Of a stretch of DNA of 64,000 bases, positions 1 through 8,730 are shown one piece after another. The notes beneath the pieces are model-generated. The model searched no databases. It was not told where the DNA came from and saw only the letters and a program-made list of their open reading frames with translations. Numbering within the stretch: the stretch's first letter is position 1; the number at the start of each line of letters is the position of its first letter. The position numbers were made by a program, and so were the translations under genes. The stretch covers positions 78,090 through 142,089 of the forward strand of contig NZ_QQBI01000007.1 of assembly GCF_004302915.1 (NCBI RefSeq), written 5' to 3'. This stretch comes from Komagataeibacter xylinus (GTDB taxonomy: Bacteria > Pseudomonadota > Alphaproteobacteria > Acetobacterales > Acetobacteraceae).

Positions 1-1
1 A

Positions 2-250
2 ACGCTCACGCTTTGCGGCCCGTATGCGCACGCCATCGCGGCCAAACTGGTCCCGATAGACCTGCATCCGCGCTGTTTCGGGCTTTCCAGCGTCGCACTG
101 ACACAGGCGGGTCATATCCCGGTCATTCTCATGCAGCGTGACCGGCAACCCGCCTATGACTTCATCGTCTTTCGCAGTCTGGCCCGCAGCCTGCATCATG
201 ACATTCTTGCCGCCATGCGGGGCGGTATTCCGGAATCGGAACAAAACTGA
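2..250 (+). CDS. C-terminal end of an unidentified protein, possibly a LysR-type regulator (5' partial)
   Basis: An open frame enters from the left edge and ends at TGA one base before the purU ATG. About 82 residues are visible, ending in GGIPESEQN. The composition and alternating hydrophobic pattern resemble the tail of a LysR substrate-binding domain, but no diagnostic motif lies in the fragment, so the family is a guess. The near-contact with purU suggests co-transcription and perhaps translational coupling. It could equally be the end of an unrelated enzyme. Confidence 0.45.
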   Translation, partial: TLTLCGPYAHAIAAKLVPIDLHPRCFGLSSVALTQAGHIPVILMQRDRQPAYDFIVFRSLARSLHHDILAAMRGGIPESEQN

Positions 251-251
251 C

Positions 252-1130
252 ATGATTTTTCCTTCTGCAACACACGCCCTTTTTGCCGTAACCTTCAGTT
301 GCCATAACCGCCCGGGCATCGTCGCCGCAGTCAGCACCCGCCTGTTTGAACTGGGCGCCAATATTACCGAGGCACAGCAGTTTGACGAAGCCACGAGTAC
401 GCAGTTCTTCATGCGTATCGTATTCGACATTGCCGATGACCCGACTATACGGAACCGGATCAGGGCCACACTGGAGGCGCTGACCGAAACATTCGGCTTG
501 CACTGGTCACTCGTGGATCTGCGCAGGCGGCAGAAGGTCCTGTTCCTGGTATCGCGTTTTGACCACTGCCTGGTTGATCTTCTTTATCGCTGGCGTATCG
601 GGGAACTGCCGATCGAGCCGGTCGGCATCATTTCCAACCATCCGGCGGAAACCTATGAAAATATAGATTTCCATGGAATTCCGTTTCACTATCTGCCTGT
701 AACCAAAAAGACAAAGGCCGAGCAGGAACAGCAGATCCGTGACATCATCGTTGCAACCGGCACGCAGCTTGTGGTGCTCGCGCGTTACATGCAGATCCTG
801 TCGAACGAGATGGCAGCCTATCTTTCAGGTAACTGCATCAATATCCATCATTCCTTCCTGCCAGGTTTTAAGGGCGCGCGTCCGTACCACCAGGCTTTTG
901 ACCGTGGTGTTAAGCTGATCGGAGCCACGGCCCATTATGTAACCAGCGACCTTGATGAAGGGCCGATCATTGAGCAGGATGTCGAGCGGATTTCACATAG
1001 CGACACCCCCGATGACCTGATCCGCAAGGGGCGGGACATTGAGCGCCGTGTCCTGGCCCGGGCGGTGCGGTATCATATCGAGCACCGCACCGTAATGAAT
1101 GGCAATAAAACAATTGTATTCGTATCCTGA
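252..1130 (+). CDS. purU: Formyltetrahydrofolate deformylase
   Basis: PurU hydrolyses 10-formyl-THF to formate and THF in the cytosol. The 292-aa product has an N-terminal ACT domain (about residues 8-90, beginning [12 protein letters not shown]) followed by a formyltransferase-type catalytic domain with the hallmark [14 protein letters not shown] and a later GATAHYVT stretch, the conserved Asn/His/Asp region of the hydrolase. The ATG just before [11 protein letters not shown] gives the usual family length; an upstream in-frame start would add 38 unrelated residues encoded inside the preceding gene. The stop overlaps the folD ATG (TGATG), so the two are translationally coupled. The linkage points to C1 flux, for example disposal or recycling of formyl units released by neighbouring catabolic genes (inference). 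Confidence 0.93.
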   Translation: MIFPSATHALFAVTFSCHNRPGIVAAVSTRLFELGANITEAQQFDEATSTQFFMRIVFDIADDPTIRNRIRATLEALTETFGLHWSLVDLRRRQKVLFLVSRFDHCLVDLLYRWRIGELPIEPVGIISNHPAETYENIDFHGIPFHYLPVTKKTKAEQEQQIRDIIVATGTQLVVLARYMQILSNEMAAYLSGNCINIHHSFLPGFKGARPYHQAFDRGVKLIGATAHYVTSDLDEGPIIEQDVERISHSDTPDDLIRKGRDIERRVLARAVRYHIEHRTVMNGNKTIVFVS

Positions 1131-2032
1131 TGCACAATAATTCCAGTGTTGGCCACGCGACTGTAATTGATGGCAGGGCAGAGGCCGCCTTGCTGAAAGG
1201 CCATGTAGCGCATGAGGTCTCGCGCCTGTGCGCGCAGGGCATTACGCCATCCCTTGCCGTGGTACTGGTGGGGGAAGACCCTGCCAGCCATATTTATGTG
1301 CGCAACAAGATCCGGGCCGTCAAGGCGGTGGGCATGCACTCCATTTCCTACCGGATGCCGGCTCATGCGACACAGGCTGAACTGCTCGCCCTGATTTCAT
1401 CGCTTAATACGGATGCTTCCGTGCATGGAATTCTTGTGCAGTTGCCTTTGCCTGCGCATATGAACCGCGATGTGGTGACTGACGCCATTGCACCGGCAAA
1501 GGATGTCGATGGTTTCCATATTGTAAACGCCGGCAAACTCGCGGTCGGGCGGGAAGATGGCATGATCCCGTGCACTGCGGTGGGCTGTCGTTTGCTGTTA
1601 AGGCGCGTCATCCCCGATATGGCAGGCCTGCATGCGGTTATTATAGGGTGTTCGAATATTGTTGGCCGCCCCACCGCCCGCCTGTTGCTGAACGAAGGGT
1701 GCACTGTTGTGATGACGCACCTGCAATCACGCGATGTAGCGGCCGAGGCACGGCGGGCGGACATACTGATTGTTGCGGCAGGACATGCAGGGCTGGTACG
1801 GGGCGAATGGATCAAGCCGGGCGCCATTGTGATTGATGTGGGCATCAATCGCGTGGAAAAACAGGGTCATGCCAGTATTGTGGGAGACGTGGCCTTTGAT
1901 GAAGCAGCCCGGAAGGCAGCCGCTATTACACCTGTGCCCGGTGGCGTCGGACCCATGACAATCGCCTGCCTGTTGTGGAATACCCTGTGTGCTGCGCAGG
2001 GCCGGGGAACAGGCATCTTGCCCCGGATATGA
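1130..2032 (+). CDS. folD: Bifunctional methylene-THF dehydrogenase/methenyl-THF cyclohydrolase
   Basis: FolD interconverts 5,10-methylene-, methenyl- and 10-formyl-THF with NADP. The 300-aa product shows the family signatures: VGEDPASHIYVRNK (catalytic Lys region), VHGILVQLPLP, KDVDGFH, the Rossmann segment IIGCSNIVGRPTARLL and the C-terminal PVPGGVGPMTIACLL. The start overlaps the purU stop by one base. Length is normal for the family. Because purU uses the 10-formyl-THF that FolD makes, the pair can run C1 units toward formate. Many genomes carry a housekeeping folD elsewhere, so this copy may be a pathway-dedicated paralogue; that cannot be decided from the window. Confidence 0.95.
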   Translation: MHNNSSVGHATVIDGRAEAALLKGHVAHEVSRLCAQGITPSLAVVLVGEDPASHIYVRNKIRAVKAVGMHSISYRMPAHATQAELLALISSLNTDASVHGILVQLPLPAHMNRDVVTDAIAPAKDVDGFHIVNAGKLAVGREDGMIPCTAVGCRLLLRRVIPDMAGLHAVIIGCSNIVGRPTARLLLNEGCTVVMTHLQSRDVAAEARRADILIVAAGHAGLVRGEWIKPGAIVIDVGINRVEKQGHASIVGDVAFDEAARKAAAITPVPGGVGPMTIACLLWNTLCAAQGRGTGILPRI

Positions 2033-2134
2033 AAGCAATGTTGTGAACGCCAACAGGCCGGGGCGTTGTGGCGACGTATGCGACCATACCGAACCTGCCT
2101 GACGCGGTCATGCCGGTTACGGGCATTGCTTTCA
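2030..2134. terminator. Long inverted repeat between convergent folD and gntR, putative bidirectional terminator
   Basis: An 11-base arm TGAAAGCAATG beginning at the folD stop is exactly complementary to CATTGCTTTCA, which ends immediately before the gntR stop codon on the other strand. The roughly 83-nt interior holds smaller inverted pairs, such as AACGCC/GGCGTT. The repeat fills the whole gap between two convergent stops. It has no U-run, so intrinsic termination is uncertain; a transcript-stabilising structure is an alternative. Confidence 0.45.
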
Positions 2135-2836
2135 TTACAACATCATTTCATTAAGCAGTTCGGCAGGCCCGAGTAACTGGTCGCTCAGCCATGACCGGAA
2201 CAGGCTGATATGGGCGGTTGCCAGAACATCCGTGCGGTCTGCATCTCCATCTTCAATCGCTTGTGCTATGGCTCTGTGCTCGGCCATGATCGTTTCAAGA
2301 TGCTCCCTGTGCTTGTATTCTGATTTGATCCCGGCAACAAAACAGTGCCGTGACAGGCGCAGTGACTGGAGCAGGATGGACTCATACGCTTCCTGAAAGA
2401 AAATGTTGTCGCATGCGGCAGCAATCGTGCGATGGAACCGATGGTTGGCATCCGTCATTTCGAACTCGATGCCGTTACGGGCCTCCTTCTCAAATGCCTT
2501 TACGGCATTCCATATGTCGGCCAGTTGTTTGACGCTGTGCCGTTCCGCCGCCAGTCGGTGTGTAACGCGTGTATAGAGAAGCAATGTTTCAAAAAACGCC
2601 CGCAACTGCGCAACCTGGAATGTCGGGACGATAACCTGCCGCCCGTCGCGTTTGAGAAGGCCGTCAGATACAAGGCGGATGACCGCTTCACGCACGGGGG
2701 TGCGCGATGTGCCCATGTCCTGCACGATACGGGCCTCGTCAAGCACAGATCCCGGTTCCAGATCTACTGCAAGTATGCGTTTTCGTAACATTGAATAAAC
2801 ACGGTCTCCCTCCCGGGATCCTGAATCACCTGCCAT
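2135..2836 (-). CDS. GntR-family transcriptional regulator (FadR/FCD subfamily)
   Basis: The 233-aa product is a probable ligand-responsive DNA-binding regulator. The N-terminal winged helix-turn-helix spans about residues 10-75, with VYSMLRKRILAVDLEPGSVL and the recognition segment TSRTPVREAVIRLVSDGL. The rest is an all-helical FCD domain with the metal/ligand-type DANHRFHRTI and C-terminal EHRAIAQAIEDGD stretches. It is divergent from the long catabolic cluster that begins with the DHDPS-like gene, with a 224-bp shared promoter region, the classic arrangement for a local regulator. The inducer cannot be read from sequence. Confidence 0.88.
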   Translation of the reverse strand: MAGDSGSREGDRVYSMLRKRILAVDLEPGSVLDEARIVQDMGTSRTPVREAVIRLVSDGLLKRDGRQVIVPTFQVAQLRAFFETLLLYTRVTHRLAAERHSVKQLADIWNAVKAFEKEARNGIEFEMTDANHRFHRTIAAACDNIFFQEAYESILLQSLRLSRHCFVAGIKSEYKHREHLETIMAEHRAIAQAIEDGDADRTDVLATAHISLFRSWLSDQLLGPAELLNEMML

Positions 2837-3060
2837 ATATCTGCTGCCTATATCGTTCTGTCCATAATTATGCCGATCCTAATTGCTTTGGGCCAGCACT
2901 CAACAATTCAATCACGAAAAAAGGATAATGAATATGAGGGCTGCTTAAATAAAGGAAAAACACCACCGGAATCCGATCGAAATTCCTTGACAGGCGATAG
3001 TCCGGTATCCAAATTGTATCCATATCGAAATTGAAACATAATCGGCTCGAAAGTATTCGC
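2837..3060. promoter_or_regulatory. Divergent promoter region between gntR and the catabolic cluster
   Basis: This AT-richer gap contains a TTGACA -35-like hexamer at 2987-2992 facing the DHDPS-like gene. The sequence 16-21 nt further on (around AAATTGTATC) could supply a weak -10. No perfect GntR palindrome was found by eye. Control by the adjacent GntR protein is inferred from gene order only. Confidence 0.35.
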
Positions 3061-3960
3061 ATGCCACTCTCAATTGTCAGCATATCCGGTATCGTGACAG
3101 CAACACCGACCCCCCTGGATTCGCATGGACAGATAGATCAGGGTGCGGTTGCATCCCTGGTGCGCCATGTGATCGACCAGGGAGCCAGCGCCATCGCGCC
3201 CAATGGCGGCACGGGTGAATATACGGCCTTGACCGACCGCCAGCGTAGCCAGATGGTGGAGTATTCGGTTGCGGCGGCAGATGGGGATGTTCCCGTCATC
3301 TGCGGCATTCTTTCACCAGGATTGAATGATACGATCAGTGCCGGACGGAACGCCCGTGCCCTTGGCGCCGACGCGCTGATGGTGGTGACGCCTTATTATT
3401 CCCGTCCAACGCAGGCCGGCATTGTTGATTACTACAAAGCCATTTCCGATGCGGTCGATGCGGAAATCATGCTGTATGAAATACCGTATCGTACCGGCAT
3501 CTCGCTCACACCAGAAACCGTGGCAACGCTTGCGGAGCAGACGCGCGTGGTTGCAATGAAGGCCTGCAACAATGACCTGTCACAGCAGTTGAAGGTTCTT
3601 GAAGCGGCGGGAGACAAGATCTCCATCCTGTCGGGTGAGGAGAACGTATTCCCGGTGCATGTGGCGATGGGGGCAAAGGGTGGCCTTCTGGCCACATCAT
3701 GTATTTTCCAGTCAGCCTGGAACCGTATTTACGAGGCGGCAAGCCAGAACCGTCTTGCTGATGCCCTGGCCCTGCATGCACGCCTGATGCCGGTGGTCGA
3801 GGCCCTGTTTTCCGAACATAATCCGGCACCGTTGAAAGCGGCCCTGTCGCTGGTGGGCCGTCCCTATGGTGAGGTCCTGCCGCCACTACAGCCGGCAAGC
3901 GCCATGCTGAAGGAAAAACTGGCACAGCTTGTTCCGGCATTTCTTGCCGGGGAGAACTGA
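3061..3960 (+). CDS. DHDPS/N-acetylneuraminate lyase-family class I aldolase
   Basis: This is a 299-aa TIM-barrel enzyme of the DapA/NanA superfamily, which forms a Schiff base with pyruvate or a related 2-oxoacid. Visible landmarks are GGTGEYTALT (the GxxGE carboxylate-binding loop), the proton-relay Tyr in LYEIPYRTG (Tyr139) and the Schiff-base Lys in VAMKACNND (Lys167). The ATG used here is preferred over an upstream in-frame TTG that would add ten residues. The gene heads a cluster with an ABC importer and dehydrogenases and has no lysine-biosynthesis neighbours, so a catabolic aldolase or dehydratase role is more likely than true DapA (inference). The substrate is unknown. Confidence 0.85.
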   Translation: MPLSIVSISGIVTATPTPLDSHGQIDQGAVASLVRHVIDQGASAIAPNGGTGEYTALTDRQRSQMVEYSVAAADGDVPVICGILSPGLNDTISAGRNARALGADALMVVTPYYSRPTQAGIVDYYKAISDAVDAEIMLYEIPYRTGISLTPETVATLAEQTRVVAMKACNNDLSQQLKVLEAAGDKISILSGEENVFPVHVAMGAKGGLLATSCIFQSAWNRIYEAASQNRLADALALHARLMPVVEALFSEHNPAPLKAALSLVGRPYGEVLPPLQPASAMLKEKLAQLVPAFLAGEN

Positions 3961-4021
3961 CCACAGGGGCTTTTACCAGACCGGTCATGGACTAATTCCT
4001 TACCTGTGCAAGGACGGACAG

Positions 4022-5086
4022 ATGTCACACTCCAGGGCAGTATCGCATAAGGTCAGACGGCGGAATTTTTGCCTTGGGGGTGCGTCCGCGCTTGCAGCCC
4101 CGTTCATTTCACGCCGCTCCCTTGCACGCTCCGGCGGGGAACTGGTTTTTGTGAGCTGGGGGGGAAGCTACCATAATGCCGTACGCAAGGGATTGGTTGA
4201 ACCGTTCATGGCGGAGACGGGCATCCATGTCACGATGGTGGATACACCAGACCTGGCCAAGGTGAAGGCCCAGATCCTGTCGGGCAACGTGGAATGGGAC
4301 ATCTTTGATTCACCCGGCCCCCTCGCGGCAACGGGATCGCGTGAAGGGTACTGGGAGGCGTTGGATACAACACACTTTCCGTTATCCGAACTTTCCGTGC
4401 AGCCCACACATGACCTGGCACCGTTTTGCCTGACCGCAGGTGGCATCGCCTATGACCCCAGGGAGTTCCCTGATGGGCGGCACCCGCGCACCTTTGCGGA
4501 ATATTTCGATACCAAGCGTTTCCCTGGACTGCGGACTCTGCGCAACCGGGTTAGCGAAACGCTTGAAGTCGCCCTTCTGGCAGATGGGGTGGCCCCGGAT
4601 CAGCTCTATCCGCTGGATGTCGAACGCGGTTTCCGGATGCTCGACACGATTAAACCCTCGATCATAAAATGGGTTGAGGCCACGACCCAGACCATTACCA
4701 TGCTGGAGGCAGGGGAGGCCGATTTCAGTTACAGCTATGCCTCCCGTGTTCAGGCCGCGCAGGCGAGCGGCGGCGTTTCAATCGATTTTTCATTCGCCCA
4801 GACGCTGAATTTCCTGGAATATCTGTCCATTTTGAAAGGCGCGCCGCACAGGGATGAGGCCATGCAGTTCGTCGCCTTTGCCCTGCGTGCCGACCGTCAG
4901 GCTGCAACGATGGATATGCTTGTCAATCGTCCGGTCAATGAAAAGGCGATGGGCATGCTGTCAGAAAGGGTACAGCGCTGGATGCCTGACATCAACCCTG
5001 GCCGGAATGCACTCGTCAATGATGCATGGTGGGCGCAGAACTACAGCGGGCTTGAGCGGCGGTTCAAGGAATGGACCCTGTCATGA
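4022..5086 (+). CDS. ABC transporter substrate-binding protein, spermidine/putrescine type, Tat-exported
   Basis: This 354-aa periplasmic protein carries an N-terminal twin-arginine-like motif, RRRNFCLGG, followed by an Ala-rich stretch, so it is probably folded before export. The mature part has the PotD/PotF-type beginning ELVFVSWGGSYHNAVRKGLVEPF, a hinge region and an aromatic-rich binding pocket (KWVEATTQTITMLEAGEADFSYSY). The ATG is preceded by an AAGGACGG ribosome-binding site. The ligand may be a polyamine, opine or another cationic or carboxylate compound; this subfamily is broad. It overlaps the next permease gene by ATGA. Confidence 0.9.
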   Translation: MSHSRAVSHKVRRRNFCLGGASALAAPFISRRSLARSGGELVFVSWGGSYHNAVRKGLVEPFMAETGIHVTMVDTPDLAKVKAQILSGNVEWDIFDSPGPLAATGSREGYWEALDTTHFPLSELSVQPTHDLAPFCLTAGGIAYDPREFPDGRHPRTFAEYFDTKRFPGLRTLRNRVSETLEVALLADGVAPDQLYPLDVERGFRMLDTIKPSIIKWVEATTQTITMLEAGEADFSYSYASRVQAAQASGGVSIDFSFAQTLNFLEYLSILKGAPHRDEAMQFVAFALRADRQAATMDMLVNRPVNEKAMGMLSERVQRWMPDINPGRNALVNDAWWAQNYSGLERRFKEWTLS

Positions 5087-5919
5087 CCACACCTGCCATG
5101 ACCAGGGACAGAACTGGTGCTCTGTGCACGATCGGGCCTGCGGCTGTATTTATGGTGGGCATTGTTGGCATTCCGTTGCTTTACATTTTTTATGTCAGTT
5201 TCAACGGTCTGCATTTCAGCTTTTATGCCTATGTCACGTTATTGTCCAGCAGGCTGTTCTTCCAGTCGTTATGGTCCACGTTTGAAACCAGTATCCTGGC
5301 AACGGTGCTGAGTGTCCTGCTGGGTTACCCGGTGGCAATTCATCTGGCGCGCCAGAGCCCGCGCCGACGCGCACTTATGATGATTCTGGTCCTGATGCCG
5401 TTCTGGACCAGTATTCTGGTAAAAAGCTATGCATTTACCATCATACTGGGGCGGCGGGGTCTGATCAATTCGGCCCTGAGTTACCTGGTCGGCCACAAGG
5501 TGGCGCTCCCATTACTGTTCAACAAGTTTGCCGTTGTAATAGGCATGGCCAATTACCTTGTCCCTTTTGTTATTTTTCCGGTTCTGGCTAGCCTTCTGGC
5601 GATTGACCCGGCACTCGGGCGGGCCGCAACCCTTATGGGCGCGCACCCGCTACGCGTATTCAGGCAGATTACCCTTCCCCTGAGCCTGCCTGGCGTGATT
5701 GCGGGGGCCTCGTCCACATTCATCATTTCGCTGGGCTTTTTTGTCGTTCCCGCGCTGCTGGGCGGGCGGCATGACGTCATGTTGGCAAACCTTGTTGATT
5801 TCTATACCCGTGAAACCCTGGACTGGTCCGCCGCTGCGGCCATTGGCATGTGCCTGCTGGCCATTATCGGGCTATGCGGCGTCATGGCCGCCACTTTGCG
5901 AAAGGTGCGCCGGGCATGA
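5083..5919 (+). CDS. ABC transporter permease (PotB-like)
   Basis: The 278-aa inner-membrane protein has about six hydrophobic segments and a binding-protein-dependent transport domain; the EAA-like cytoplasmic loop is near AATLMGAHPLRVFRQITLPLSLPGV. It pairs with the next permease to form the transmembrane channel of the spermidine/putrescine-type importer. The ATG overlaps the binding-protein stop (ATGA) and its own stop overlaps the next start in the same way, indicating translational coupling. A slightly upstream in-frame start is less economical. Confidence 0.92.
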   Translation: MTTPAMTRDRTGALCTIGPAAVFMVGIVGIPLLYIFYVSFNGLHFSFYAYVTLLSSRLFFQSLWSTFETSILATVLSVLLGYPVAIHLARQSPRRRALMMILVLMPFWTSILVKSYAFTIILGRRGLINSALSYLVGHKVALPLLFNKFAVVIGMANYLVPFVIFPVLASLLAIDPALGRAATLMGAHPLRVFRQITLPLSLPGVIAGASSTFIISLGFFVVPALLGGRHDVMLANLVDFYTRETLDWSAAAAIGMCLLAIIGLCGVMAATLRKVRRA

Positions 5920-6734
5920 ACTTGGATTCAATGGATAGGCCAGCCCGCCGTACCCGGTATTTTACCACGGGGCTGGCTTGTGTGGTCTATGGCTTCCTGC
6001 TGGTGCCAAGCATTATTGTCATGCTGATTTCGTTCGGCCTGATCGCCGGGCCAGGCCAGGGCGGCGGCACGAACCCGACATTGCGGCTGTATGCTGAATT
6101 CCTGTCTTCCCCGGCATGGATGCAATCGGTCTGGCACAGTGTCTTTATTGCCTTTTCCGCCACGATACTTTCGCTCGGCATTGGCATACCGGCAACGTAT
6201 GGCCTCGAGCGGTTTGCATTTCCGGGCAAGAATTTGATCCGTGGCATGCTCATGACGCCACTGGCCGTACCGACCATCATCATATCGCTTGGCATATACT
6301 TCTATTTTTCCACGCTGGGGCTGATCAACTCCTTCGCGGGCCTTGTCCTGGCGCATACGGTCTATGTCACGCCCTACGTCATCATGACCCTTACGGCTGG
6401 CATCCGGAAGATCGACCCCCGGCTGGAATTCGCGGCACAGCTTATGGGGGCCGGGCGCCAGAGGGTGTTCTGGTGCGTCATGCTGCCGCAGATCAGGCCG
6501 TCCATTATTGCAAGCGGGCTGTTTGCGCTGCTCATGTCGTTTGATGAGGTCGTCATCGCCTGGTTTATTTCAGGCGTGCAGACCGAAACACTGCCCGTAC
6601 GCATGTATAGCAGTATCCAATGGGAGATTTCTCCCCTGATCGCTGTTGCATCGACATTATTGTCTGCTGTGTCGTTTCTTGCATGTCTTGTGGCATCGCG
6701 GGTGCGGCCAGTTGAGGGCGGGGATAGCTTCTAG
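5916..6734 (+). CDS. ABC transporter permease (PotC-like)
   Basis: This 272-aa second permease of the importer also has about six membrane spans. The EAA-type loop (EFAAQLMGAGRQRVFWCVMLPQIRP) that docks on the ATPase is clear, followed by SFDEVVIAWFISG, typical of PotC. The start overlaps the first permease's stop through ATGA. An SDR gene separates it from the ATPase gene, an unusual interruption of a transporter operon that suggests the dehydrogenase acts on the imported compound. Confidence 0.92.
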   Translation: MNLDSMDRPARRTRYFTTGLACVVYGFLLVPSIIVMLISFGLIAGPGQGGGTNPTLRLYAEFLSSPAWMQSVWHSVFIAFSATILSLGIGIPATYGLERFAFPGKNLIRGMLMTPLAVPTIIISLGIYFYFSTLGLINSFAGLVLAHTVYVTPYVIMTLTAGIRKIDPRLEFAAQLMGAGRQRVFWCVMLPQIRPSIIASGLFALLMSFDEVVIAWFISGVQTETLPVRMYSSIQWEISPLIAVASTLLSAVSFLACLVASRVRPVEGGDSF

Positions 6735-6833
6735 GAGGTTTTCCCGCCTGTCTCATGCCCGGCATGCGATCTGGCTGATGGCCACATGCAATCCGTGCCG
6801 AATATTCAAACCTGTCTCGTGAAAGAAAATACC

Positions 6834-7607
6834 ATGGATCTGGCAAACAAGATTGCAATTATCTCCGGGGCCTCGCAAGGGATTGGCGCAGCCATCGCCA
6901 AGCGCTACGTGGCCTATGGGGCGAAGGTCGTCATTATTGATATCAATGCTGAAAAGGGCGAGGAACTGGCCGCCGAACTTTCGGGCCAGGGGACATGCCT
7001 GTTCATGGCCTGCGATGTTTCCAATGCGCAGGACGTCAATAACGCGGTAGAAAAAACGGTCGCAACATTCGGACAGCTTGATATCGCCGTTTGTAATGCC
7101 GGAATCAATCACAGCGCGGCTTTCCTTGATCTTGAGGAAAAAGACTTTGACCGCGTGCTGCGCGTCAACCTCAAGGGGCCTTTCCTGCTTGGGCAGGCGG
7201 CGGCCAGGGTCATGGCCAAGCAGGGTGGTGGCTCGATCATCAACATGAGTTCCATCAACGCTATTGTATGCAGCCCGGGTATCGTGCCCTACGCGGTTTC
7301 AAAAGGCGGGATGAACCAGCTGACGCGTGTCATGGCATTGGGGCTTGCGCCTTCCAACATCCGTGTCAATGCGATCGGGCCAGGCAGTATCGAGACGGAA
7401 CTGCTGCGGGACATCATGCAGGCCAATCCCGACATGCGGCACGGCATGCTTTCGCGCACGCCCATGGGGCGTCTGGGGCAGCCCGAGGAAATTGCCGAGA
7501 TCGCCGTTTTCCTGGCTTCGCCAATGGCCAGCTATATTACCGGGCAGGTGATCTATGCCGATGGTGGCCGCCTGCCGCTTGCCTATAATGTTCCTGTGGC
7601 GTCCTGA
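6834..7607 (+). CDS. Short-chain dehydrogenase/reductase (SDR)
   Basis: This 257-aa classical SDR is probably an NAD(P)-dependent alcohol or hydroxy-acid dehydrogenase. The Rossmann motif SGASQGIG has Gly12, Gly16 and Gly18; CNAG follows; the catalytic triad is Ser140, Tyr153 and Lys157 (YAVSK). The C-terminus ends with the usual ITGQVIYADGG. An Asp after the second strand (VVIIDIN) favours NAD(H). It lies between the permease and ATPase genes of the ABC importer and overlaps the ATPase start by one base. The specific substrate is not deducible. Confidence 0.92.
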   Translation: MDLANKIAIISGASQGIGAAIAKRYVAYGAKVVIIDINAEKGEELAAELSGQGTCLFMACDVSNAQDVNNAVEKTVATFGQLDIAVCNAGINHSAAFLDLEEKDFDRVLRVNLKGPFLLGQAAARVMAKQGGGSIINMSSINAIVCSPGIVPYAVSKGGMNQLTRVMALGLAPSNIRVNAIGPGSIETELLRDIMQANPDMRHGMLSRTPMGRLGQPEEIAEIAVFLASPMASYITGQVIYADGGRLPLAYNVPVAS

Positions 7608-8716
7608 TGGTTCATATGGAAAAGTCCAGCACAGATACTGATATGGTGGCACCGCCCGATCGCCTGCGCCTGCAGGATGTTATGGTGCGGTATGGCGATT
7701 TTCTGGCGCTGGACAACATCAACCTTGCAATAAGACCGGGGGAATTCGTGAGCCTGCTCGGCCCGAGCGGGTCGGGCAAGTCAACGATCCTCAATGTTAT
7801 AAATGGCGCGGCCCATCCTGATGGGGGGCGTGTGTTTATTGATGGGCGCGATGTAACGGCCGTGCCGGCGCGTGAGCGGGGCCTGGGTATGGTCTTCCAG
7901 AACTATGCGCTGCTGCCCCATATGAATGTTTTTGACAATATTGCGTTTCCGCTACGGATCCGTCATTGGCCGGCAGAGCGGATCAGGCAGGCGGTCACGG
8001 ATATCCTGCACCGCATGGGGCTGGAAGGTTTTGCCCATCGAAAACCACGCGAGCTTTCGGGCGGCCAGCAGCAGCGCGTCGGGATTGCGCGCTGTCTGGT
8101 CTATTCGCCCAGTATCATCCTGATGGACGAACCGCTCGGCGCACTGGATAAAAACATGCGCGAACAGATGCAGGATGAAATCAAGGCCCTTCATCGTGCA
8201 ACCGGCGCCACGTTTGTCTATGTCACGCATGATCAGGAGGAGGCGCTGAACCTCTCTGACAGGATATGCCTGATGAACAGGGGACGGATCGAACAGATCG
8301 GTACCCCGCAGGAAATGTATTTCACGCCTGTATCGGAGTTTACGGCAACCTTTCTCGGGGAATCCAACATCCTCGCGGGCCGTCTCGTGGCCGAGAACCT
8401 CTTCCGCAGTGAATGTGGCCTATCGATCCATGTGGTCGGCAGGCCCGACATCCCGGTTGGCAGCCATGCCAAGCTTCTGGTGCGGCCGGAACATGTCATG
8501 TGTGTGGCGCCAGCGGCAGATATCCCGAACCGTTTTGCCTGTATTGTGGAAAACGTCAATTTTGTTGGGGGGTTCATACGTGTCGCGGTGCGCGGGCAGG
8601 GCGGTGGCCGGCTACAGTTCAAAACGCGTGCCCATAATGATTATGCAAGTTTGCAGATAGATAGCGAAATCCATCTGGGCTGGCTTGCATCCGATACGGT
8701 GCTCCTACCTGCTTGA
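7607..8716 (+). CDS. ABC transporter ATP-binding protein (PotA-like)
   Basis: This 369-aa ATPase energises the importer. Walker A is GPSGSGKST (residues 52-60), the Q-loop VFQNYALLPH follows, the signature is LSGGQQQR (150-157), Walker B is ILMDEP (171-176) and the switch His is His208 in THDQEEA. The C-terminal third is a TOBE-type domain, as in PotA/UgpC. The start overlaps the SDR stop (TGATG); a second ATG three codons in is also possible. All parts of the importer (one binding protein, two permeases, one ATPase) are now accounted for. Confidence 0.95.
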   Translation: MVHMEKSSTDTDMVAPPDRLRLQDVMVRYGDFLALDNINLAIRPGEFVSLLGPSGSGKSTILNVINGAAHPDGGRVFIDGRDVTAVPARERGLGMVFQNYALLPHMNVFDNIAFPLRIRHWPAERIRQAVTDILHRMGLEGFAHRKPRELSGGQQQRVGIARCLVYSPSIILMDEPLGALDKNMREQMQDEIKALHRATGATFVYVTHDQEEALNLSDRICLMNRGRIEQIGTPQEMYFTPVSEFTATFLGESNILAGRLVAENLFRSECGLSIHVVGRPDIPVGSHAKLLVRPEHVMCVAPAADIPNRFACIVENVNFVGGFIRVAVRGQGGGRLQFKTRAHNDYASLQIDSEIHLGWLASDTVLLPA

Positions 8717-8730
8717 AGGATAACATCCTG

